A DNA stretch of 7,783 nucleotides from Chloroflexota bacterium (GCA_021828635.1 JAJZEJ010000734.1:1-7783), one strand, 5' to 3'; positions 1 to 6,834 are shown, counted from the stretch's first letter. Made by a program: numbers and translations. Notes: generated by a model not told the origin, from the letters alone.

Positions 1-36
1 GCCCTATAGGCGAAGCATTGAAGAGGGAAGAGTCGC

Positions 37-2634
37 ATGAATGCAGATGCATTGATAGGTACAGTGCTGGGGACATGTACACTACAAGAATTGATCGGAC
101 AGGGAGGCATGGGCGCAGTGTTTCTGGCACAACAATCGCGCCCCCGCCGTCAGGTTGCGATTAAAGTGCTGCTACCACTGGTGCAGTTGAAGCCTGAGCA
201 ACATGCCTCATTTCTAGAACGTTTCCGACGTGAGACGGATGCCGCTGCTTCCCTCGATCATCCTAACATTTTGCCGGTGCATGAATATGGTGAGCGCGAT
301 GGTCTGGCCTATCTGGTCATGCCCTATATTAGCGGTGGCACGCTGCGTGATGAGCTAGAGCGCGAAAAACGACTTTCCTGGACACGAATTGTGAGCTACC
401 TGGATCAGATGGCTGCGGCCCTGGACACCGCGCATGCTCATGGTGTTATTCACCGCGATATAAAACCGGCCAATATCCTTATAACACCTGAGAAACGTCT
501 ACTATTGAGCGACTTTGGCCTGGTCAAATTGATGTCTGAGGAGCAGAGCGCACCATTGACAAAGATAGGTATGCCAATGGGAACGCCAGACTATATGGCC
601 CCGGAGCAAGTTATCGGACGCGATGTCGATGCGCGGGCTGACCTCTATTCCCTGGGCGTTATTCTCTATCAAATGGTCACGGGCGAGGTGCCATTCAAAG
701 GTGATTTACCCATGCAAGTAGCTATGCAACATCTGCATATGCGGCCCTCTTCGCCTCGACAGTTGCGTCCCGATCTGCCACCAGCCGCCGAACAAGTAGT
801 CCTGCGTGCGCTGGCGAAACGGCCTGATGATCGCTATCCAAATGCGCAAGAGATGGCGATGGCATTCCGCCTCGCGCTCCTCTCTGCCGGTATTGTGCCA
901 GGTGATGAACTGGGACGCGGCTTTACCGCTAATATGCCTGTTGCTAGTGTTGGTTCGCAATTTATGAAGCCGCGTGGCCTGTTCGATCCTGTCTGGCAGA
1001 AAAATGCTGCTCCTGCTGCTTCTGTTAATGTTGCTCCAGTAGAAGGAAATGAACCAACGACGCCACGAACTTCCGCCGTGCGTGGTCGTACTGGGCGTTT
1101 GGTTTCACCCGCACTGGTGGCTCCTAGCATGATTCCTGGAATGCCCCTGGCGGAGAATGGACAGCAAAGAAATGATATTGTCGCGCAAACAAAAATGACC
1201 TTGCCTTCATTTACTGGCCTGCTCATGCCGGAGCCGTCGAAAACTGCAACTTCCTCACCCGCGACGGAGGCTAACGGCATTCAGCCAGCGCAGTTCTCAT
1301 TCTCGCCCGTGCATTCGCCCGCGACGCCGGAAGCCTCGCGCTCACGTGGCAATACACCAGTGCCACAGACACGCGGATTATTAGGGCGACATGCCAGCCC
1401 GTTGCGCCCAATGAGTGTAGAGGAACCGCAAAATGTCGTGTCAACACAAGACGTAGCTCCTTCTACACCTTCTGCTAGCGCGAATGTGATGCCATTAATG
1501 CCACTAACGCCCCCACAGATACCTTTTCCAATGAACACAATGCAAGGTGGCACGATGAATGCCGCTCCCCTTGCTGGCTCAGAGCAGGAAGTGCCAGAGC
1601 AACCAGGTTCGGGTGATGCGAATACTAGTAGTGCGTTGACGATGGCTGGTGGTTATGCCGGTCAGGGGATGACGACAACGATGCGCCTGACGCAGTCGAT
1701 GAAGATCGTGAAAATGCCGGTGGCGGGCCAGCCCGGTCGTTATGTGACTGGCCTCTTGCGCATGCCCTCTTCGCCACTAACACCTCCACCCGTCGAGCCG
1801 TCGGTGCCAGAGTTTGTGCAACGCGGCAAAAACTATGTTGAGTACCTCAAAAATAACCTCAAACAGGTCGCGGTCGTTGGTGTGGTACTGCTGTTAATTA
1901 TCACCTCAAGCCTATTCTTGCTAGCGCGTAGCCACACGCCTATTACAGCGCATCTTGGTGCAAAGCCGACGCCCAATCTGGCGGCTACGGCAGCATTACA
2001 GGCTACGGCGACCGCCGATGCTAATATTATTCTGACCGATCCACTCAGCCAGAATATTCACGATTGGCCTGTCTCGACGAATGCGAAAGGTCCACAAATG
2101 TATGCTTTTAAGGGTGGAACCTATCATGTGACAGATACAAATGCACAATCAAGTGCGTTGGCACTGCTGCCACCTGACGAACAATTGCCGACATCCTTTG
2201 TCTATACACTGACGATGGAAGAGGTCAAGGGTGACGATACAACGATCAATAATCAGTTCGGCATGGTGTTTCGGCTAGCGACGCATCAGAATAATGGTAC
2301 GTCCGCGACCACTTTCTATGCCTTTGATGTGGCTAATACGCCCGGTGGTGAATACCAGTTCTGGAAATATGATGATAGCTATGGCGCAAACGTCAATCCT
2401 TGGACGAAACTCTGGTCTGCGCCTTTCGGCAAAGAGTATCATTATGGACATGGGGCTGCTGGTCGCAATACCTTCAGTGTGGCTATTCAAGGCACGAAGT
2501 ATACGTTTATCGTCAACGGTAAGAAGGTTGGTAACGCTCAGGACAACTCTTATAAGAGTGGTCAGATTGGCATGCTGGTGAATTGGGATGGTACAGAAGT
2601 AGCCTTCTCCAATCTCATTCTGACGTACCATTAA
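37..2634 (+). CDS. Membrane-anchored Ser/Thr protein kinase with extracytoplasmic beta-sandwich domain
   Basis: Receptor-like Hanks-type kinase of 865 aa that should phosphorylate Ser/Thr on cytoplasmic partners. Seen: G-loop GQGGMG (21-26), VAIK lysine K43, helix-C glutamate E66, catalytic HRDIKPAN (H139, D141, N146), DFG (159-161), activation-segment threonines T175 and T183, APE (188-190), DLYSLG (D202) and R266. All key catalytic residues are present, so it should be active. Residues ~290-605 form a low-complexity Pro/Ser/Thr/Met-rich linker. One hydrophobic helix follows (~611-630), then an Ala/Thr spacer and a ~200-residue C-terminal domain (~664-865) rich in aromatic beta-strand patterns, resembling the LamG/DUF1080-like sandwiches on Ktedonobacteria kinases. 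With the kinase inside, this domain would be outside, as a sensor. The ATG at 37 is preceded by AGAGGGA at a normal distance. The ligand is unknown. The kinase call is firm; the outer fold is inference. Confidence 0.95.
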   Translation: MNADALIGTVLGTCTLQELIGQGGMGAVFLAQQSRPRRQVAIKVLLPLVQLKPEQHASFLERFRRETDAAASLDHPNILPVHEYGERDGLAYLVMPYISGGTLRDELEREKRLSWTRIVSYLDQMAAALDTAHAHGVIHRDIKPANILITPEKRLLLSDFGLVKLMSEEQSAPLTKIGMPMGTPDYMAPEQVIGRDVDARADLYSLGVILYQMVTGEVPFKGDLPMQVAMQHLHMRPSSPRQLRPDLPPAAEQVVLRALAKRPDDRYPNAQEMAMAFRLALLSAGIVPGDELGRGFTANMPVASVGSQFMKPRGLFDPVWQKNAAPAASVNVAPVEGNEPTTPRTSAVRGRTGRLVSPALVAPSMIPGMPLAENGQQRNDIVAQTKMTLPSFTGLLMPEPSKTATSSPATEANGIQPAQFSFSPVHSPATPEASRSRGNTPVPQTRGLLGRHASPLRPMSVEEPQNVVSTQDVAPSTPSASANVMPLMPLTPPQIPFPMNTMQGGTMNAAPLAGSEQEVPEQPGSGDANTSSALTMAGGYAGQGMTTTMRLTQSMKIVKMPVAGQPGRYVTGLLRMPSSPLTPPPVEPSVPEFVQRGKNYVEYLKNNLKQVAVVGVVLLLIITSSLFLLARSHTPITAHLGAKPTPNLAATAALQATATADANIILTDPLSQNIHDWPVSTNAKGPQMYAFKGGTYHVTDTNAQSSALALLPPDEQLPTSFVYTLTMEEVKGDDTTINNQFGMVFRLATHQNNGTSATTFYAFDVANTPGGEYQFWKYDDSYGANVNPWTKLWSAPFGKEYHYGHGAAGRNTFSVAIQGTKYTFIVNGKKVGNAQDNSYKSGQIGMLVNWDGTEVAFSNLILTYH

Positions 2635-2639
2635 CATAG

Positions 2640-2658
2640 GGACCGGTTTACCGCGTCC
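2640..2658 (+). terminator. Bulged hairpin between kinase stop and next gene (weak terminator or attenuator)
   Basis: GGAC (2640-2643) pairs with GTCC (2655-2658) and CGG (2644-2646) with CCG (2651-2653), leaving a TTTA loop and one bulged C at 2654. The seven pairs are mostly G:C. The sequence after it is GTTTG, not a T-run, so this is at best a leaky terminator. It starts 5 nt after the kinase stop and ends 6 nt before the next gene's ribosome-binding site, so it may instead tune expression of that gene or protect the kinase mRNA end. Confidence 0.3.
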
Positions 2659-2664
2659 GTTTGT

Positions 2665-2670
2665 GGAGGT
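2665..2670 (+). promoter_or_regulatory. Shine-Dalgarno GGAGGT that decides the TTG start of the membrane protein
   Basis: GGAGGT is a near-perfect anti-SD match, and the TTG at 2676 lies 5 nt after it. The only other in-frame start candidate, TTG at 2661, lies before this site and has no SD of its own. The frame is closed by TAG at 2637, and no ATG or GTG is available upstream. Confidence 0.65.
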
Positions 2671-2675
2671 ATTGG

Positions 2676-3149
2676 TTGATACACGCGCTCATTTTTTCCA
2701 CATTTTCCACTACGCACGTAGTGCATGCCATTCTGTCCATCATTGGCGTTGATGCTATTGACCTGGTAGCAGTGACACTCTGGGCTACCGGCTTTTTATG
2801 CCTGCTCAATATCGGCTTAGCCCTTTTCTTTCGCAAAAATAATTTGCGCGAGGTTCTCTCGTATTATGCCGTCTGCATGCTAGAAATGGCAATTTTTCTC
2901 TTCGCGCTCTTCTTTCATGCGGGCATCATTGCGCATATCCCCTATCATCTCCCACCCGGTTTGCCATTTGACCGTGCGGAAATCGGCGCAACGTTGGCTG
3001 TGGGTATTGGCCTCTTCCCCGCCGCCTACTGGCATCACACGACGTTCTCCGACCTGAGTACACGCATGGCTGAGGATGCAAAGGTCATCCGTGAGCGCGA
3101 TGGTGGTGTGCGCGTGCGCGAGGATGGCCCCGGCGGTTGGATGAATTAA
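2676..3149 (+). CDS. Small histidine-bearing integral membrane protein, function unknown
   Basis: I do not recognise the family. From the TTG at 2676 it is 157 aa; a TTG at 2661 would add five residues. Four hydrophobic stretches are visible: ~1-24, ~28-52, ~61-87 and ~102-119. A charged tail of ~35 residues follows, rich in Arg, Glu and Asp. Histidines recur in or next to the helices: two near the end of helix 1, three around the end of helix 3, and an HH pair right after helix 4. That pattern can mark metal or heme ligation, but no known motif is complete. It starts 41 bp after the kinase stop, with no promoter visible between, so co-transcription with the kinase is likely. It could be a partner or substrate of the kinase, but nothing in the sequence proves that. 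The membrane location is well supported; the function is not. Confidence 0.75.
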   Translation: MIHALIFSTFSTTHVVHAILSIIGVDAIDLVAVTLWATGFLCLLNIGLALFFRKNNLREVLSYYAVCMLEMAIFLFALFFHAGIIAHIPYHLPPGLPFDRAEIGATLAVGIGLFPAAYWHHTTFSDLSTRMAEDAKVIRERDGGVRVREDGPGGWMN

Positions 3150-3203
3150 CTCACACCATTGGAGCAATCCTTCCTCTTTACGTTTACTCTTAGTAGGAAA
3201 AGC

Positions 3204-3233
3204 TTGACAATGGAAATAGCTATTTGCTATAGT
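3204..3233 (+). promoter_or_regulatory. Sigma70-like promoter of the ABC exporter operon
   Basis: The -35 box TTGACA (3204-3209) is a perfect consensus match. After 18 bp comes TATAGT (3228-3233), a five-of-six match to the -10 consensus. Transcription would begin near 3240, giving a leader of about 48 nt before the ATG at 3288. The -10 box and start point lie within the inverted repeat at 3216-3252, so the promoter should be switched off by whatever binds there. Confidence 0.8.
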
Positions 3234-3252
3234 TGCTATAGCAAATAGCTAT
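3216..3252. promoter_or_regulatory. Operator: perfect 17-bp inverted repeat with 3-bp centre over the -10 box
   Basis: The left arm ATAGCTATTTGCTATAG (3216-3232) and the right arm (3236-3252) are exact reverse complements separated by TTG. Within it sit four self-complementary words: ATAGCTAT at 3216-3223 and 3245-3252, and CTATAG at 3227-3232 and 3236-3241. TTGCTATAG is also a tandem direct repeat (3224-3232, 3233-3241). Covering the -10 box and start point is the classic position for a repressor. GntR (YtrA-like), PadR or MarR regulators often control such exporters, but the cognate regulator is not identified here. Most of the repeat lies upstream of the expected transcript start, so it is more likely a DNA site than an RNA hairpin. 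Confidence 0.8.
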
Positions 3253-3274
3253 AAATGAAAACTCGTAAAGAAAA

Positions 3275-3279
3275 AAGGA
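3275..3279 (+). promoter_or_regulatory. Ribosome-binding site AAGGA selecting the ATG at 3288
   Basis: AAGGA lies 8 nt before the ATG at 3288. The upstream in-frame ATG at 3255 has no SD and sits only 2 nt past the operator and about 15 nt from the expected transcript start. The ATG at 3279 overlaps the SD itself. The 3288 start is therefore preferred. Confidence 0.55.
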
Positions 3280-3287
3280 TGGTACCA

Positions 3288-4154
3288 ATGACATCGTTTC
3301 CAGAACAGAATATGTCGCTTCCGTCCTCTGTGACACCAATGCCGCAGGATGCAGCGACCTCGACGTATGCTGGACAAGCTAGTTCTTATGCCGTGGTGAC
3401 TCGTGATCTTGTGCGTAGCTTCGGACAGAAAATGGCGGTCAGCCATCTCAATCTGGCGGTGCGTAGCGGCGAATTCTTTGGCTTTCTGGGACCAAATGGC
3501 GCGGGCAAATCGACGACCATCAAAATGATGACCGGGCTGTTGCGCCCTACATCCGGCGCTGTCTGGGTCGATGGCGTTGATGTCTGGCGTGAGCCGATTC
3601 GTGTGCGTGCCTTGATGGGTGTTTTACCGGAATATCTCAATCTCTACGAGCGTCTCTCCGGGCGCGAATTTATTACCTTCTCTGGTCATATGTACGGTGT
3701 GGCCGATGCCGATATCAAGCGACGCACCGAAGAACTCTTGCATGTGCTTGGTCTGAAAGACGATGCCGAAAAACTGATTGTGGACTATTCGGTTGGTATG
3801 CGCAAGAAAGTGGCACTGGCGGCCGCTATCATCCATCAACCACGAGTGCTGTTCCTGGATGAGCCATTCGAGGGCATTGACCCAGTTAGCTCACGTGTGA
3901 TCCGCGATATTCTGCATGATCTGACGCGGCGTGGCACAACCATCTTCTTCTCGTCACACATCATGGAAGTGGTCGAGCGTCTTTGCACTCGTGTAGGCAT
4001 TATCAATCAGGGCATGCTGGTCGCTGAGGGTACGCTGCAAGAACTGCGCGAGCGAGCTGGTAGCGGCGAGGGTCATGATACTTCGCTCGAAGATATCTTC
4101 ATGAATGTAATTGGTGTGCAGAACGAGAGCCATAATCTGAGTTGGCTGGAATAA
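3288..4154 (+). CDS. ABC-2 exporter ATP-binding protein
   Basis: Nucleotide-binding subunit that powers export by the permease encoded next. It is 288 aa from the ATG at 3288 (299 aa if the ATG at 3255 is used). Numbered from 3288: Walker A GPNGAGKST at 68-76, a Q-loop position occupied by Glu (VLPE, E115), signature YSVGMRKK at 167-174 in place of LSGGQ, Walker B VLFLDE at 187-192 with catalytic E192, D-loop just after, and switch histidine H224 in SSHIMEVVERL. The relaxed signature and Glu at the Q-loop are common in the CcmA/drug-exporter branch (COG1131), so they do not imply loss of activity. The first ~35 residues are a disordered Ser/Pro/Thr-rich lead before the ATPase fold. It is the first gene of a two-gene operon controlled by the promoter and operator at 3204-3252. 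The substrate cannot be told from this subunit. Confidence 0.95.
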   Translation: MTSFPEQNMSLPSSVTPMPQDAATSTYAGQASSYAVVTRDLVRSFGQKMAVSHLNLAVRSGEFFGFLGPNGAGKSTTIKMMTGLLRPTSGAVWVDGVDVWREPIRVRALMGVLPEYLNLYERLSGREFITFSGHMYGVADADIKRRTEELLHVLGLKDDAEKLIVDYSVGMRKKVALAAAIIHQPRVLFLDEPFEGIDPVSSRVIRDILHDLTRRGTTIFFSSHIMEVVERLCTRVGIINQGMLVAEGTLQELRERAGSGEGHDTSLEDIFMNVIGVQNESHNLSWLE

Positions 4155-4155
4155 A

Positions 4156-4161
4156 GAGAGG
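4156..4161 (+). promoter_or_regulatory. Ribosome-binding site GAGAGG for the permease
   Basis: GAGAGG starts just after the ATPase stop codon (4152-4154). It is 10 nt from the ATG at 4172 and 7 nt from the GTG at 4169, so either codon could be used. The short gap suggests translational coupling between the two subunits. Confidence 0.5.
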
Positions 4162-4171
4162 ATGGCGCGTG

Positions 4172-5887
4172 ATGGTTGTACATGCCGAAAAACTGCGCTG
4201 GCTCTTCTGGCTGCGCTGGAAAATGCTCTTGCGAAGCTTCGTTGGCAGTGGTGGCAAGAGCAATTGGGGTCGTATTATTGGTCTGATCTTCCTGATTCTC
4301 TTTGGCCTGCCCTTCATCGGCGGCATCGCGGTTGGCACCTACTTCGCCTATCGTTACCTGCCCGCACCAGCCAACAGCGAGATATTGTTCCTAGTGCTGA
4401 CGGGTATCTACCTGCTCTGGATTGTGCTACCCCTGCTCGAATTTACCGTTAATGAGGGACTTGATCTCTCCAAACTAACGCTCTTCCCTCTCACCCGCGC
4501 CGAACTGATGGCAAGTCTGGTACTGTCAAGTCTGCTAGATGTGCCGACGCTAGGGCTGCTACTGATCTTCGCGGCAGTGGTTGCTGGCTGGGCTTTCTCG
4601 CTACCTCTGGCGCTGATGGCACTGCTTTGTATGCTCGTTTTCTATGTGCAGGTCATCGCTGTCAGTCAGCTTGTGCTGGCTTTGCTCATGCGTACTTTAC
4701 AGAGTCGCCGTTTCCGTGACCTGAGTATTCTGATTATCGCTGTCTTCTCTTCTTCGTGCTATATCGTGCAGCAGATTGTGTTTCACGCTCTTGGTGGCGG
4801 CAATGGTGGTTTTCTTTATGGGCTACAACATCTCACCGTCTCGCCGTATCTGCAATGGTTTCCTCCTGGCATGGCGGCACGCGCTATCCAACAGGCTTAC
4901 GTTGGCAATTGGGGATTAAGCTTTGTCTGGCTGGGTGCGTTGCTGGTCATCAGTGTTGTAGTTCTTTACCTGTGGCAGATGGTTGTTGAACGCGCCTTAA
5001 CGGCTGATATGAGCGGTGGAACGGTCAGCACACGACGCAGACGGGTTAGAGTAGAGACCGCCAATTCTATCGGCGTGAGTGCCACGAGTAGCACGACAGC
5101 TATCAGGCGTTTGCTACCCCCGCAAGTGGCCGCTATCGCCCTCAAAGATATAAAATACTTCCGGCGTGACCCACAGTTACAGGCATTGCTCTTCCAATCC
5201 TTGATGTCAATTGTCGTGCTGATTGTTGTAACGGTGTTGAATATTGGTCATGCCAGTTCTAGCTCACGTCTCGCGGGCGTTGGTAGTTGGGTGGTCTTGC
5301 TGGTTCCAGCTTTTGCTCTGCTGTCGCTCTACACGCTGAGTAGCAATGTTTTTGGCATGGAACGCCAGAGCGTGACCACGCTCTTCCTCTTTCCGGTTGA
5401 GCCGCGCTATATCCTGTGGGGCAAAAATCTGGTGGTCTTTGTCGCCGGTCTGGTAGAAGTGACGCTACTCGTCATTCTGGCGTCGGCGGTCTCGCATGGC
5501 TGGAACTATATGTTGCCTGCACTGGCTGTTGGTTTTGCGGGTATCTGTGTTATCATGGGCTGTGGCAATTTCACGTCGGTCTACTTCCCCATGCGGATTC
5601 GCCAGATGCGGCGTGGTTTTCAAGCCTCTTCCAACCTGTCGTCCGAATCTGGTTGTTTGCGAGCGGTGATGTCGCTGGTGGCCCTGGCCGTGACGGCAGT
5701 GGTTCTGATACCTGTTGCGATTGCTCTGGTGTTACCCATCTACTTCCATATGCTCTGGCTCTGGACATTCTCTATTCCGCTCTCTATTGTCTATGGCGCA
5801 GCCTTCTACTACGTCGTCACGCTGCTAGTCTCACCACGCCTTATGCAGCGCGTACCGGAGATTCTAGCCGTCGTGGCACGAGAATAA
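4172..5887 (+). CDS. ABC-2 type exporter permease, full-length fused form
   Basis: Membrane subunit of the exporter, 571 aa from ATG 4172; GTG at 4169 adds one residue, and a TTG at 4142 inside the ATPase gene lacks an SD. About twelve hydrophobic segments fall into two halves, with a basic, Ser/Thr-rich cytoplasmic linker at ~284-314. Each half carries a similar loop: KLTLFPLTRAEL (~101-112) in the first and TLFLFPVEPRYIL (~403-415) in the second, each followed by a hydrophobic helix. This suggests the protein arose by duplication and works as a fused dimer, so the operon needs only one permease gene. The usual ABC-2 subunit has about six helices, so this is a long version. The gene is 17 bp after the ATPase stop and shares its promoter. 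I see no substrate signature; lipid, peptide or drug export are all possible. Confidence 0.9.
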   Translation: MVVHAEKLRWLFWLRWKMLLRSFVGSGGKSNWGRIIGLIFLILFGLPFIGGIAVGTYFAYRYLPAPANSEILFLVLTGIYLLWIVLPLLEFTVNEGLDLSKLTLFPLTRAELMASLVLSSLLDVPTLGLLLIFAAVVAGWAFSLPLALMALLCMLVFYVQVIAVSQLVLALLMRTLQSRRFRDLSILIIAVFSSSCYIVQQIVFHALGGGNGGFLYGLQHLTVSPYLQWFPPGMAARAIQQAYVGNWGLSFVWLGALLVISVVVLYLWQMVVERALTADMSGGTVSTRRRRVRVETANSIGVSATSSTTAIRRLLPPQVAAIALKDIKYFRRDPQLQALLFQSLMSIVVLIVVTVLNIGHASSSSRLAGVGSWVVLLVPAFALLSLYTLSSNVFGMERQSVTTLFLFPVEPRYILWGKNLVVFVAGLVEVTLLVILASAVSHGWNYMLPALAVGFAGICVIMGCGNFTSVYFPMRIRQMRRGFQASSNLSSESGCLRAVMSLVALAVTAVVLIPVAIALVLPIYFHMLWLWTFSIPLSIVYGAAFYYVVTLLVSPRLMQRVPEILAVVARE

Positions 5888-5961
5888 GATGCATACGGGA
5901 TTGGCACACTTTTGCTGATGTGAATGTTGCAGAGCCGGAAGTGAATCTCAGGAAATCGCTG

Positions 5962-6834
5962 CTAGAGCGGTTGATAGAAGAAATCCCACAACAGTTCTGC
6001 ACTATTCACGTTTGTTGCCGTTTTTCCAAGCGGAAAGGCGGCCTTTTTGTATGGATTCGGCACCACATGGCCTCCACCATCAATAGAAACTAGCTTGACA
6101 GGATATTTACCAGTTTCGCTATATTCTTCAATAGTCACTTTAAGCCCATTTGTGCTTCTATGTACAAGTGTACTTATTATAGGCTTTGAAGCAATATGAT
6201 TGCGCTGAGCATAATAGTGAGCTGTTTCGCGTGCCGACAAGCCAGATCCACGAGGATTCAAGCCCCATAAACTCGCCATGCCGCCGTTGTAAGGGACGAT
6301 TGGATCAGACGTGCCATGAATAAGTAAAATCGGGAGTGACGTTTCTTTTGAGAAAGCAAAGAAGTTTGCAGCAACCGGCTGGGTCGCACTAATGATAGCC
6401 GCACCAGCGAACAGATATGACCACTCATGTATCAGTCGAATGACCATCTGGCCGCCGTTGGAGTATCCTGCAATATACACTTTCCTGGGATTAATATCGT
6501 TTTTCGCTTGTATATCATTAATAAGTGCTTCCGTAAATGCAGCATCATTAATACCAGCTTTACGGGTAGGAAAATTCGACGAGAGCCGGGCATCATTCCA
6601 ATGACCTTTATATCCGTCTGGATACGCGACCACAAAACCATGCTTTTGCACTAATTCGTCAAAAACGTTTCCGCTAAAAGTTCGCAGCTTCTCTCCAGTT
6701 TGATTCGAGCCATGAAAGACGATTAACATCGCTGCTGATTTTTGCGGCTCTTTTGGCATAACTACCGTGTAGCTACGGTTCTTCTGTTCCATTTGAATGC
6801 TGTGTCTACTGACAGCAATGTACGGCGATATCAC
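5962..6834 (-). CDS. Alpha/beta hydrolase, LpqC/PHB-depolymerase-like esterase
   Basis: Predicted serine esterase of 290 aa, convergent with the exporter operon. Seen: oxyanion-hole HG (41-42) in VFHGSNQTG, YPDGYKGHWNDAR (71-83), nucleophile elbow GYSNGG with S125, acid D177 in HGTSDPIVPY, and base H256 in GGGHVVPNP. This complete triad and motif order fit COG3509 (poly-3-hydroxybutyrate depolymerase/feruloyl esterase-like). Unlike many relatives it has no signal peptide, lipobox or polymer-binding domain, so it is probably cytoplasmic and acts on small esters. The start is GTG at 6834, with AAAGGG ~10 nt upstream; the frame runs open to 6904 with no other start, and the next Met (residue 15) has no SD. 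The DNA is AT-richer than the exporter genes. The true substrate is unknown. Confidence 0.88.
   Translation of the reverse strand: MISPYIAVSRHSIQMEQKNRSYTVVMPKEPQKSAAMLIVFHGSNQTGEKLRTFSGNVFDELVQKHGFVVAYPDGYKGHWNDARLSSNFPTRKAGINDAAFTEALINDIQAKNDINPRKVYIAGYSNGGQMVIRLIHEWSYLFAGAAIISATQPVAANFFAFSKETSLPILLIHGTSDPIVPYNGGMASLWGLNPRGSGLSARETAHYYAQRNHIASKPIISTLVHRSTNGLKVTIEEYSETGKYPVKLVSIDGGGHVVPNPYKKAAFPLGKTATNVNSAELLWDFFYQPL

Noticed and set aside
834..1280. Minus-strand open frames opposite the kinase linker
   Set aside because: They are antisense shadows of the kinase gene with no SD and no recognisable domain.
3158..3168. ATTG-GAG-CAAT as a terminator after the small membrane protein
   Set aside because: A 4-bp AT-containing stem with a 3-nt loop followed by CCTTCCTC is too weak.
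3216..3252. Reading the exporter inverted repeat as an RNA terminator or riboswitch
   Set aside because: The promoter's expected start near 3240 lies inside the repeat, so most of it is not transcribed, and no T-run follows.
4142..4171. Permease start at TTG 4142, overlapping the ATPase gene
   Set aside because: The SD GAGAGG lies inside this extension and points to GTG 4169 or ATG 4172.
5888..5961. Bidirectional terminator in the convergent gap
   Set aside because: Only 4-bp pairings such as CGCT/AGCG can be formed and no T-run follows on either strand.
6034..6046. AAAGG-CGG-CCTTT followed by TT as a terminator of the exporter operon
   Set aside because: The stem is only 5 bp with a 3-nt loop, the T-run is short, and the bases encode part of the esterase (KKAAFPLG). 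I treat it as coding sequence by default.
5416..6093. Long plus-strand open frame (225 codons) overlapping permease and esterase
   Set aside because: It is a shadow frame: Cys/Trp/Arg-rich, no domain pattern, and it overlaps two well-supported genes.
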